This document shows positions 1-5,842 of a stretch of 5,919 nucleotides of DNA, one piece after another (within the stretch, counting starts at the first letter, position 1; each line of letters begins with the position of its first letter). The stretch covers positions 1 to 5,919 of the forward strand of contig JABDOU010000393.1 of NCBI GenBank assembly GCA_013043085.1. Reading direction: 5' to 3'. The notes below the pieces were generated by a model. The model saw only the letters and a list, made by a program, of their open reading frames with translations, was not told the DNA's origin and did not search any database. The stretch comes from Acidimicrobiia bacterium (GTDB taxonomy: Bacteria; Actinomycetota; Acidimicrobiia; Spongiisociales; SHLN01). The translations under genes and the position numbers were made by a program.

Positions 1-888
1 CCCCCAGCGTGCGAGCAGCATGCCCTCAGAGGAATTCAGGGTTTTTGTCCTTCGCAGTTCGGCCCGGGTCGGCTCGTTGACGAGCCGATGACCCTCCTCG
101 CTATACCGCATGGTGAGTTCCTTTTCCCCGATGATTGTGCGGGTAATCGAATCAAACCCGTTGCGCATGGCTGGCTTGTGGACATGAAACTCGTCGGGTG
201 TCGATCGCCCCTGCACGATGTTCTCTCCCAGCCCCCAGATCGAATCGATCACGATCACATCACGGAACCCCGTATCGGGGTCGAGGGTGAACATGACGCC
301 GCTCACGCCCGAATCGGCTCGCACCATGTGCTGCACCCCGACAGATAGCGCAACGGCCATGTGGTCGAAACCCATGTCCGTCCGGTAGCTGATCGCCCTT
401 GCCGTGAACAAACTGGAGAATGCTTTCTGAATGGAACTCAACAATTCCGAATCTCCGATCACCATGAGATAGGACTCCTGCTGACCCGCAAACGACGCAT
501 TCGGAAGATCTTCGGCGGTGGCGCTCGACCGGACCGCGACCGGAACCGGCTCTCCGTGACCACTGAGTTCGTGATACGCAGCAAGAACCTCCTGTTCGAA
601 ACTGGAGGAAAACGTGCCATGCATGATGAGATCCCGCATGCGGCGTGCATTCTCGATCAGCACCGTCGAATCAGCGTCGATCTCTGTCACGAGACCTGTG
701 AGTGCTTCCGCAAGATCGTTCTCATCGATGAATGCCCGGTATGCGGAAGCAGTAGTGGCAAAGCCATTGGGAACCGCAATGCCTTCACTCGTCAGGTTGG
801 AGTACATCTCGCCCAGGGACGCATTCTTGCCACCGACCGTTGCCACATCTCCGGCGCCGATGTCCGCAAACCATGCGATATCCGCCAT
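1..888 (-). CDS. ppsA: Phosphoenolpyruvate synthase (pyruvate, water dikinase), N-terminal part, cut by window edge
   Basis: PEP synthase converts pyruvate, ATP and water to PEP, AMP and phosphate, the entry step of gluconeogenesis from C3 compounds, in the cytoplasm. The visible 296 residues are the N-terminal pyruvate phosphate dikinase-type ATP-binding domain. They contain VGGKNASLGEM (about 18-28), VPNGFATTA (39-47), AVRSSATAEDLPNASFAGQQ (118-137), RAISYR (164-169), SGVMFTLD (196-203) and WGLGENIVQG (218-227), all near-identical to E. coli PpsA in order and spacing. K21 and R120 fall in the expected nucleotide-binding motifs. The catalytic phospho-histidine domain and the pyruvate-binding C-terminal domain lie beyond the left edge; E. 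coli PpsA is about 790 residues. The start is the ATG at 886-888, preceded 7 nt upstream by AGGAG (896-900). The reading frame is open without interruption to base 1. A strong hairpin lies just upstream of the ribosome binding site. Bacterial PPDK is the nearest alternative, but motif wording and N-terminus fit PpsA better. Confidence 0.95.
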   Translation of the reverse strand, partial: MADIAWFADIGAGDVATVGGKNASLGEMYSNLTSEGIAVPNGFATTASAYRAFIDENDLAEALTGLVTEIDADSTVLIENARRMRDLIMHGTFSSSFEQEVLAAYHELSGHGEPVPVAVRSSATAEDLPNASFAGQQESYLMVIGDSELLSSIQKAFSSLFTARAISYRTDMGFDHMAVALSVGVQHMVRADSGVSGVMFTLDPDTGFRDVIVIDSIWGLGENIVQGRSTPDEFHVHKPAMRNGFDSITRTIIGEKELTMRYSEEGHRLVNEPTRAELRRTKTLNSSEGMLLARWG

Positions 889-905
889 AACAGGTCTCCT
901 TTGTT

Positions 906-938
906 GGCACCTCGACTGTACGTTCGAGTCGAGGCGCC
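906..938 (-). promoter_or_regulatory. Leader stem-loop immediately upstream of the ppsA ribosome binding site
   Basis: Bases 927-938 (5' arm in the transcript) and 906-917 (3' arm) form a 12-bp stem with one G-U pair around a 9-nt loop; 8 of the pairs (910-917 with 927-934) are uninterrupted Watson-Crick. The stem ends 5 nt before AGGAG (896-900) of ppsA. It sits too close to the start codon for a promoter to fit between it and ppsA, so if transcribed it is part of the ppsA leader. It could act on translation or mRNA stability, or as DNA it could be an operator. The pairing is seen; the role is inferred. Confidence 0.55.
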
Positions 939-1085
939 CCACCAGGGTCATCAGGTAGGAAACAAGGGACCGGGGTTGGATTGACCGGTGTATTTCCGAC
1001 CTGTGCGGGTACGGGCGCGACGCGGCCGGCGCGATTGGACAAGGTTGGACATCAACGAGCACATCACATTGGAGCCGACGCGATA

Positions 1086-1119
1086 CGGCACCCGCCGGGC
1101 TTTCGTCCAGCGGGTGCCG
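1086..1119 (-). terminator. Probable terminator hairpin of the psp-like operon
   Basis: Bases 1086-1095 and 1110-1119 form a perfect 10-bp GC-rich stem with a 14-nt loop, 13 nt after the stop codon of the last gene of the cluster. No T-run follows on either strand. Strong hairpins lacking a U-tract are frequent after actinobacterial operons, so termination is plausible but not certain. Its position separates the membrane-protein operon from ppsA. Confidence 0.6.
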
Positions 1120-1124
1120 CCTTG

Positions 1125-1147
1125 CAAGCGAGCTATTCGCTCGCTTG
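1125..1147 (-). repeat. Inverted repeat enclosing the stop codon of the 65-aa gene
   Basis: Bases 1125-1132 (CAAGCGAG) and 1140-1147 (CTCGCTTG) are a perfect 8-bp inverted repeat. The 7-nt loop 1133-1139 contains the TAG stop codon (1133-1135) of the upstream gene. Two further G-T pairs can extend it. It lies directly before the 1086-1119 hairpin, giving two stem-loops in tandem at the transcript end. It may protect the 3' end or assist termination; the role is inferred. Confidence 0.5.
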
Positions 1148-1330
1148 TGACCAGATAGTCGAGCCGATGACGGCGATCCCAGCGATCACCAACGCCAACG
1201 GTCCCAGAAACCACAGGTCTCCAAGCTGAAAATCCCAGACTCCCAGCTCCTCAAGTGTAAACACCAGGCCTGTCAAGAAAAACAGAAACCCGGCTACAAA
1301 TGTGCCCGGATGTAGGGGTGCGTACTTCAT
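1133..1330 (-). CDS. Small two-helix membrane protein, LiaI/DUF5668-like
   Basis: This 65-residue protein consists almost wholly of two predicted membrane helices, about residues 9-31 (FVAGFLFFLTGLVFTLEELG) and 40-60 (WFLGPLALVIAGIAVIGSTI), joined by a short acidic loop. The 'G-x-x-F-L-x-x-G-L-x-F...LGPLALVIAGI' pattern resembles the LiaI/LiaF-type membrane region (DUF5668-like) found beside PspC and LiaF genes. It is the last gene of the operon: its ATG shares an ATGA overlap (1327-1330) with the stop of the LiaF-like gene, and AAGGTGG (1338-1344) is placed correctly upstream. Translational coupling is therefore likely. Two hairpins follow its stop, the first enclosing the stop codon itself. 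No catalytic motif or extracytoplasmic domain is present. Function is unknown; a partner or accessory role for the neighbouring LiaF-like protein is inferred from position only. Confidence 0.8.
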   Translation of the reverse strand: MKYAPLHPGTFVAGFLFFLTGLVFTLEELGVWDFQLGDLWFLGPLALVIAGIAVIGSTIWSQASE

Positions 1331-1971
1331 CGTCTCACCACCTTGATAGATCCCAAAAACACATCGAGATCGATAGTCATGGTTTCATCGGCTTGTTCGA
1401 ATCCGGCGCTGATATAGCTGTTTGCGACTTCCGTGCCGGAGAGAACCTCGTCGAACATGATGATCTCACCGGCGTCCACCTGGGCTGTGATGGCGAGCGG
1501 GACATCAGGAACAATGAGTAGCAGCTCACCAACCCCCAACTCACCGATCGTCACGACGTCGGATGTGAGGTTCACTTCTGAGAGGTCGACCTGCAGGCTC
1601 CCGATCCCGAGTCGATAAGCCTTGTCCACCTGATCAATGGCGGTTGGGTTGTGCAAGCGTTCGCCGACTCCCCCGCGGAAAGCATCGAGCGGGGTCACCG
1701 AGCCCATCACGACGATGAGGGTCAGAACCACCCCGGCCGCTACCAGGCCTCCGTGTATGCCGTCGTAGGCGCCAATCATGAGAGCCACACCGACGGCAAC
1801 CAGGGCAAGAGGGATGACGAGGCTCGCCTTTACTTCCATCACGTCGAGCCGGTCCAGAATCCAACTGAGGCCGGCCAACATCAGCGCAATGCCGAAAATG
1901 ATCGGCCCGAAAGAGAATCGGTCCGCCTGAAGGTCACTCGTGCCTCTTTGAACTTCCCTGATATCAGTCAT
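1327..1971 (-). CDS. LiaF-like membrane protein with C-terminal toast-rack-type domain
   Basis: This 214-residue protein has three hydrophobic segments, about residues 21-40 (FGPIIFGIALMLAGLSWIL), 49-69 and 74-92. A C-terminal non-membrane region of about 100 residues follows. That region is rich in short beta-like repeats (GSLQVDLSEVNL, IGELGVGELLLIVP, DAGEIIMFDEV) and ends in DLDVFLGSIKVVRR, typical of the LiaF/YvqF C-terminal 'cell wall-active antibiotics response' domain. In Firmicutes, LiaF restrains the LiaRS envelope-stress system; actinobacterial relatives often sit beside PspC proteins. Here no kinase or regulator is adjacent. It overlaps the preceding PspC gene by 8 nt (1964-1971) and the next gene by 4 nt, so it belongs to one translationally coupled unit. 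The ATG at 1971 has GAGGGGG (1979-1985) 7 nt upstream. Family assignment is good; a role in sensing or responding to envelope stress is inferred. Confidence 0.82.
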   Translation of the reverse strand: MTDIREVQRGTSDLQADRFSFGPIIFGIALMLAGLSWILDRLDVMEVKASLVIPLALVAVGVALMIGAYDGIHGGLVAAGVVLTLIVVMGSVTPLDAFRGGVGERLHNPTAIDQVDKAYRLGIGSLQVDLSEVNLTSDVVTIGELGVGELLLIVPDVPLAITAQVDAGEIIMFDEVLSGTEVANSYISAGFEQADETMTIDLDVFLGSIKVVRR

Positions 1972-2365
1972 GAGACATCCCCCTCAACACCAGACCTGCG
2001 CCGATTGCGATGAGCACGCCCGGCCAGATGAAATCGTCGAGCCATGGCATGAGGCGGTCCGCCAGGGCAATAACGCCCAACACGATCAAGAGAGCTCCCA
2101 CAAAGAGTCCGCCCGGTGCGGAGTCACCGCGTGGCTTTCGGTATTCGATGTCGCCTTCGGGCACCTCGGGCATGACGATCCAGGAGATGATGTACAACAA
2201 CACTCCGGACCCTGCCCCGACTGCCATGGCCACAAACGCAATCCGAAGCCAGATCGGATCTACACCAAGGTAATTACCGAGGCCACCGCAGACGCCGGCA
2301 ATGACCCTGTCCTCGCGGCTCCTCCGAAGCCTCATCGTTGTCGGTCGGGTTTCGAGGTCACTCAT
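1964..2365 (-). CDS. PspC-domain protein with two additional membrane segments
   Basis: This 133-residue protein begins with a PspC domain (about 12-68). It has the basic RRSREDRVIAGVCGGLGNYL start, the DPIWLRIAFV motif (36-45) and a membrane helix through GSGVLLYIISWIVMPE. A charged linker (69-84) follows, then two hydrophobic stretches, about 85-104 and 111-128 (FIWPGVLIAIGAGLVLRG), which resemble the LiaI/LiaF membrane region. PspC proteins are inner-membrane components of phage-shock and envelope-stress systems; in Proteobacteria, PspC works with PspB and PspA, whereas actinobacterial versions often stand with LiaF-like proteins. The ATG at 2365 overlaps the stop of the preceding PspC gene in ATGA (2362-2365) and has AGGAGG (2373-2378) 7 nt upstream. 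Its PspC domain is about two-thirds identical to that of its neighbour by my hand alignment (36 of 54 positions), pointing to tandem duplication. Partner proteins are not known from the sequence. Confidence 0.9.
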   Translation of the reverse strand: MSDLETRPTTMRLRRSREDRVIAGVCGGLGNYLGVDPIWLRIAFVAMAVGAGSGVLLYIISWIVMPEVPEGDIEYRKPRGDSAPGGLFVGALLIVLGVIALADRLMPWLDDFIWPGVLIAIGAGLVLRGMSHD

Positions 2366-2601
2366 GGTTCGACCTCCTCTTCAGGAATCGCCAGCATGGC
2401 GATGAAATAGAGAAGAACCCCTGAGCCACCTCCGAAGGTCAGTGCAACGAAGGCAATCCGTAGCCACACCGGGTCTATACCGAGATATTCACCGAGACCA
2501 CTGCATACACCCGCAACGACCTTGTCATCTCGTTTGCGGCGCAGCGGAGGTCGGGTGTCAGGCGTCCCTACGTCCAAGGGACCCGCATCGAGGCCTCTCA
2601 T
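2362..2601 (-). CDS. Short PspC-domain membrane protein
   Basis: This 79-residue protein has a proline-containing N-terminal tail of about 20 residues followed by a single PspC domain (about 21-73). The domain shows RRKRDDKVVAGVCSGLGEYL, then DPVWLRIAFVAL, then a hydrophobic helix through GSGVLLYFIAMLAIPE. The protein ends in a short acidic tail (EEEVEP). It is the first gene of the four-gene membrane-protein operon. The ATG at 2601 is supported by a strong AAGGGGAGG (2609-2617) 7 nt upstream. Its stop overlaps the next PspC gene by 4 nt. Unlike its neighbour it lacks the two extra C-terminal helices, so the pair may be a minimal form and an extended form of one membrane sensor. A hairpin lies in its leader (2631-2659). 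Membrane-stress function is known for the family and inferred here. Confidence 0.9.
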   Translation of the reverse strand: MRGLDAGPLDVGTPDTRPPLRRKRDDKVVAGVCSGLGEYLGIDPVWLRIAFVALTFGGGSGVLLYFIAMLAIPEEEVEP

Positions 2602-2630
2602 GTCGACACCTCCCCTTCTATTACGCGGAA

Positions 2631-2659
2631 CCTACCGCGACGAGGCATCGTCGCTTAGG
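2631..2659 (-). promoter_or_regulatory. Leader stem-loop upstream of the first PspC gene
   Basis: Bases 2637-2643 (GCGACGA) and 2648-2654 (TCGTCGC) form a perfect 7-bp inverted repeat with a 4-nt loop. It is extended beyond a small internal loop by CCTA (2631-2634) pairing with TAGG (2656-2659). It lies between the terminator of the pot operon and the ribosome binding site of the PspC operon, starting 29 nt before the ATG. It may be a leader hairpin or a regulator-binding palindrome. No convincing -35/-10 pair was found nearby. Pairing is seen; function is inferred. Confidence 0.4.
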
Positions 2660-2760
2660 GGCAACGGTCACATCTACTCGACATCATCCTCGGTTCACGT
2701 AGCGTGCGAATATCTCACCGTGATTACCCGAGAAGCATGTGGTCCGACGCGAGCCTGAGG

Positions 2761-2816
2761 CGAACCCGACGCGAGAGAACCCCGGGAAGACCCGGGGTTC
2801 TCCGAGAATCGGGTCG
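2761..2816 (-). terminator. Two-part terminator-like stem-loop after potD
   Basis: The inner stem is a perfect 12-bp pairing of 2775-2786 (GAGAACCCCGGG) with 2791-2802 around the 4-nt loop AAGA. An outer stem pairs 2761-2769 with 2809-2816 with one bulged base. It starts 1 nt after the potD stop codon. There is no T-run on the minus strand, so it may be a U-less intrinsic terminator or a 3'-end stabilising structure. It marks the boundary between the pot and PspC operons. Confidence 0.75.
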
Positions 2817-2817
2817 G

Positions 2818-3960
2818 CTAACCCTTGGCTTGAGTGAACTGATCCTGGAATACCAGAGCCAGTTCTCCCTGGTTCGGAATGAGTTCGAGGTTCGCCTCTA
2901 CCTCGGGTGGTGGATAGATTGCAGGGTCGCCGATGATGTCCTCAGTGATGAACGGAGTTGCCGCCTCATTCGGGCTCGCGTAAAACGTCCAGTTGGTCAG
3001 CTGTGCACCGCGTTCGGCATCGAGCAAAAAGTCCATCATGGTGTGGGCCGAGCACACGGCGACCGCAGTCTTGGGTATCGACATGTTGTCTACCCAGCGG
3101 ACACCTCCTTCTACCGGAATCACGTATGCGTAGTCCTCCCAGGCGTCTGCCTCGTCGAAAGACAGGAAGAAGCCGCCGGACCATCCGTGGGCGATGTCGA
3201 CTTCCCCGTTTACGAGGTCGTCTCCAAAGTTCACCGAGTCGTATTTGGCAAGCCGCTCATTCGTGGCCTTGAGCAAAGCTCCCGCCTCCATCACGGCCGC
3301 TTCGTTGTTCGATTCAATGACGTCAACGATGCTATATCCGAGATACTTGAGAGCAGCCGATATGGCCTCGGGAGCATCGTCGAGCATGGAGATTCGACCC
3401 GCAAAAGCAGACGACATCTCCGGATCAAAAATCATGCCCCAGCTCGGTGCATCTTCCATGCCAAGCGATTCGAGCGCTGCGTAGCTGACACCGATTCCAG
3501 TCGTGCCCCATTGATACGGCAGTGAGAACTTGCCTTCCGGGTCGTACGGAGGGTTTTCGAAGGGCGCTCCGACGTTGACTGCATTAGGCACGGCAGCTCG
3601 ATTGATCTCGACAAGCAGGTCTTCCTGGCGCATCGTATCGACCATGTAATCGGAGGGCACGACGAGGTCGTAGACCGCTCCCCCGGCCTCGACCTGTGCC
3701 AGCATGCTCTCGTTCGATTCGTACTCGGTGTACTCGACGTCGATGCCGTATTCGGCCTCGAATGCTGTAATGAGATCGGGGTCGATGTATTCGGCCCAGT
3801 TGTAGAAGGAAAGGTCACCATCTACCTGACCTGGCTCACACGCTGCAGCCTGGGCATTCAGGTCTCCGTCTCCGGAATCCCCACCGCAGGCGGTCGCCAC
3901 CAGGGACAGTGCAACCAATGCTGCCAATCCTCTCAGGTACCGCGTTTTTGACGCTTTCAT
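2818..3960 (-). CDS. potD: Spermidine/putrescine ABC transporter substrate-binding lipoprotein
   Basis: PotD captures polyamines outside the membrane and delivers them to PotB-PotC. The 380-residue precursor has a basic start, a hydrophobic stretch (9-24) and lipobox ATAC with C25 as the lipid-attachment cysteine, followed by a Gly/Asp linker. The mature part matches E. coli PotD throughout: DLSFYNWAEYI (49-59), YESNESM (80-86), YDLVVPSDYMVD (97-108), PYQWG (148-152). By hand alignment the polyamine contacts W34, E36, Y37, S83, Y85, D168, E171, W229, W255, D257 and Y293 correspond to W55, E57, Y58, S103, Y105, D195, E198, W260, W289, D291 and Y327. Q364 is a likely match to Q327. The start at 3958-3960 is chosen because it gives the signal peptide and has AAGGAG (3966-3971) 5 nt upstream; the frame stays open to 4260, but that extension would overlap potC and bury the signal peptide. 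It is the last gene of the pot operon, 109 nt after potC. C41 and C303 might form a disulfide. Confidence 0.95.
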   Translation of the reverse strand: MKASKTRYLRGLAALVALSLVATACGGDSGDGDLNAQAAACEPGQVDGDLSFYNWAEYIDPDLITAFEAEYGIDVEYTEYESNESMLAQVEAGGAVYDLVVPSDYMVDTMRQEDLLVEINRAAVPNAVNVGAPFENPPYDPEGKFSLPYQWGTTGIGVSYAALESLGMEDAPSWGMIFDPEMSSAFAGRISMLDDAPEAISAALKYLGYSIVDVIESNNEAAVMEAGALLKATNERLAKYDSVNFGDDLVNGEVDIAHGWSGGFFLSFDEADAWEDYAYVIPVEGGVRWVDNMSIPKTAVAVCSAHTMMDFLLDAERGAQLTNWTFYASPNEAATPFITEDIIGDPAIYPPPEVEANLELIPNQGELALVFQDQFTQAKG

Positions 3961-4038
3961 GCTTTCTCCTTCTGATCCTGTTGTTTTCTCATGAGATTTG
4001 AAATCGTAGATGTTGTCGTTCTCGTTTCGGCGTTCGGT

Positions 4039-4059
4039 CTCGGGAGGTTGGTTCCCGGG
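4039..4059 (-). repeat. Small hairpin in the potC-potD spacer
   Basis: Bases 4039-4045 and 4053-4059 can pair over 7 bp, including one G-T, with a 7-nt loop. The structure begins about 10 nt after the potC stop codon inside the 109-nt gap before potD. Spacer hairpins of this kind can set differential stability of a binding-protein mRNA, but this one is short and no T-run follows. The evidence is limited to the pairing and its position. Confidence 0.35.
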
Positions 4060-4069
4060 CCATCCTGGC

Positions 4070-4927
4070 TCACTCTTGAGCGAGCTCATGTGCCAGGTCT
4101 GATGTGCGTCCCGGACCCCGTTGCACAAGCAGGGAGCCCGCAACAAGAGCGATGGACGCAACCAGCATAACGGTGGATAGGGCGTTGATCTCGGGAGATA
4201 CGCCACGCCGCACGAGCCCGAAGACATAGACCGGCAGCGTCGTCGATCCCGGGCCCGCAACGAATGCCGTCACCACCACATCATCGAGCGAAAGCGTCAA
4301 AGCCAGAAGGGCACCTCCTAGCACACCGGGCATGATGAGTGGCAGCGTCACTCGCCGGAATGTCTCCCACGGTCCCGCGTAGAGATCGCGAGCGGCTTCT
4401 TCGAGGCTTTTGTCCAACTGCCCGAGCCTGGCCCTGACAACGACGGCGACGAAGGAGATGTTGAACGCTATGTGGCTGAGTGCAATGGTGCCGAGGCCGA
4501 GCGACAAACGCGGACCGAACGAGTCGACAAACGCAAAGATGCGGGCAAAGAAGAGGAGCATCATCACGGCCATTGTGACGTCTGGAATGATGATCGGGAG
4601 GTAGAGGATGCCGTCGAGCGTTCGGTCGCCCCGAAATCGATATCTGTCAATCGCAAGTGCGGCCGCGGTACCAATGATTGTTGAAACGACCGTCGACACC
4701 GCAGCAACCACGAGCGAGTTCTTGAGAGCGTCCCAAACCTCGGGATTTCTGAAAATGTTGGCGTACCAGGTCGTCGAGAGGCCTCCCCAGATGCCCACAC
4801 GGCTCGATGCATTGAAAGAGAAGATGACGAGTGTGATGATCGGCGCATAGAAGAAGGCGTACACGAACCAGGCGTTGCCTGCCATCGCTCGCTCGAGGGT
4901 GCTGCCTGGACGAATCCCGAATCTCAT
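4070..4927 (-). CDS. potC: Polyamine ABC transporter permease PotC
   Basis: PotC is one of the two membrane subunits forming the polyamine channel. The 285-residue protein has six predicted membrane segments, about 19-41, 71-93, 108-130, 143-166, 200-222 and 247-269. The cytoplasmic EAA loop that docks on the ATPase is clear: EEAARDLYAGPWETF at 176-190, followed by VTLPLIMPG (193-201). The N-terminal half carries GILYLPIIIPDV (106-117), characteristic of PotC/PotI-type permeases, and the conserved SLDDVVVTAFVAGPGSTTLP stretch is at 213-232. Length is close to E. coli PotC. The ATG at 4925-4927 overlaps the potB stop in ATGA (4924-4927), with only a modest Shine-Dalgarno sequence upstream, so translation probably depends on coupling to potB. 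The pairing with PotB and PotD makes polyamine the most likely substrate; other PotC-like permeases of related uptake systems are the alternative. Confidence 0.94.
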   Translation of the reverse strand: MRFGIRPGSTLERAMAGNAWFVYAFFYAPIITLVIFSFNASSRVGIWGGLSTTWYANIFRNPEVWDALKNSLVVAAVSTVVSTIIGTAAALAIDRYRFRGDRTLDGILYLPIIIPDVTMAVMMLLFFARIFAFVDSFGPRLSLGLGTIALSHIAFNISFVAVVVRARLGQLDKSLEEAARDLYAGPWETFRRVTLPLIMPGVLGGALLALTLSLDDVVVTAFVAGPGSTTLPVYVFGLVRRGVSPEINALSTVMLVASIALVAGSLLVQRGPGRTSDLAHELAQE

Positions 4928-5841
4928 AGTTCCCTGGCTCCGCTCCGTTGTCGAGCAATGAGTGCAACCAGCATGATGATCATGATGACGATCGACAACG
5001 CCGACCCAAACGGCCAGTTCCTCGCCTGTTGGAATTGACGCACCACATACGATCCGAGCATGACCGTCTTTGCGCCGCCCAGGATTTCAGGTGTCACGTA
5101 TGCACCGAAACTCGGAACGAAGACGAGCAGCGATCCGGCCAGAATTCCTGATTTGGTGAGAGGTAGCGTGACCTTGCGAAACGCGGTCCAACCGTCTGCG
5201 TATAGGTCGCGCGCAGCCTCGACCAGCCTCCAGTCCATCCGCTCGATCGCCGCGTAGAGGGGGAGGATCATGAAGGGTAAAAACCCATAGATCAGGCCGA
5301 TGGCGACCGCAACCGGAGTGAACAGGACCCGGATTGTCCCTAGTCCGAGCGCTTCACTGGCTTGGGCAATGGGTCCATCAGAGCCAAGGAGAAATCGCCA
5401 CGCATACGTGCGAATCAAGAAATTTGACCAGAACGGGATCATGACGAAGACCAGAAGCACGTTGCGAGCGGCCCGGCTTCTCGTCGCGATGTAATAGGCG
5501 AACGGGTAGGCGACCACCAGACATATCACCGTTGTGAGCGATGCGATCCAAAACGATCGCCACACGATCCCAACCACGAGCGGATCGAAAAGCTTGACGT
5601 ATGAATCGATATTCCAATCCGACAGCCGGGTACTGCCTGTGGCGGATCGAGTGGCGAACGAGTAGACGCCGACGATGAAGAACGGCAGAACGAACAAGAG
5701 CGTGAGATAGACCATCGCCGGTAGGCCGAGTAAAAAACCCCGTCGGCGTTCGGCCACCGCAGCCCGGGCCTCCAATCCCTCGTGGGCAACGGCGGGCGCT
5801 TCCTCAGGAGAATGATCCTCGGGCGCAATCGTGGAGGTCAT
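4924..5841 (-). CDS. potB: Polyamine ABC transporter permease PotB
   Basis: PotB forms the membrane channel together with PotC. The 305-residue protein has an acidic, proline-containing cytoplasmic N-terminal tail of about 34 residues, then six membrane segments, beginning at about 37-60. PotB hallmarks are VYSFATRS (59-66), VAYPFAYYIA (110-119), IPFWSNFLIRTYAW (135-148), GLIYGFLPFMILPLY (182-196), the EAA loop VEAARDLYADGWTAFRKVTL (207-226) and NWPFGSALSI (275-284). All are in the same order as in E. coli PotB, which is about 275 residues; the extra length lies mostly in the N-terminal tail. The ATG at 5839-5841 is one base after the potA stop. Its ribosome binding site GAGGAG (5846-5851) is formed by the last two Glu codons of potA, so coupling is tight. 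Its stop overlaps potC by 4 nt. Confidence 0.95.
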   Translation of the reverse strand: MTSTIAPEDHSPEEAPAVAHEGLEARAAVAERRRGFLLGLPAMVYLTLLFVLPFFIVGVYSFATRSATGSTRLSDWNIDSYVKLFDPLVVGIVWRSFWIASLTTVICLVVAYPFAYYIATRSRAARNVLLVFVMIPFWSNFLIRTYAWRFLLGSDGPIAQASEALGLGTIRVLFTPVAVAIGLIYGFLPFMILPLYAAIERMDWRLVEAARDLYADGWTAFRKVTLPLTKSGILAGSLLVFVPSFGAYVTPEILGGAKTVMLGSYVVRQFQQARNWPFGSALSIVIMIIMLVALIARQRSGAREL

Positions 5842-5842
5842 C

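Noticed and set aside
361..984. Plus-strand open frame of about 207 codons opposite ppsA
   Set aside because: It is antisense to a clearly conserved PEP synthase frame, its translation has no recognisable motif, and it looks like a shadow of high-GC codon use.
969..989. ACCGG/CCGGT inverted repeat
   Set aside because: Only 5 bp with an 11-nt loop, easily expected by chance in GC-rich DNA.
939..1085. Possible ppsA promoter
   Set aside because: The region is the likely place for one, but I could not find a -35/-10 pair with acceptable spacing.
1651..2410. Plus-strand open frames opposite the PspC/LiaF-like genes
   Set aside because: They are rich in His, Asp and Arg as expected of antisense frames, and they contradict the overlapping minus-strand operon.
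2660..2760. Possible promoter for the PspC operon, for example TGAACC and TAGATG on the minus strand
   Set aside because: The spacing of 15 bp and the weak match to -35/-10 consensus do not justify a call.
2704..3525. Plus-strand open frame of about 273 codons opposite potD
   Set aside because: It is antisense to a well-supported PotD, crosses the terminator, and shows no domain-like pattern or ribosome binding site of note.
3961..4260. Upstream in-frame extension of potD giving a 480-residue protein
   Set aside because: It overlaps potC in another frame, would place 100 unrelated residues before a clear lipoprotein signal peptide, and the ATG at 3960 has a good ribosome binding site.
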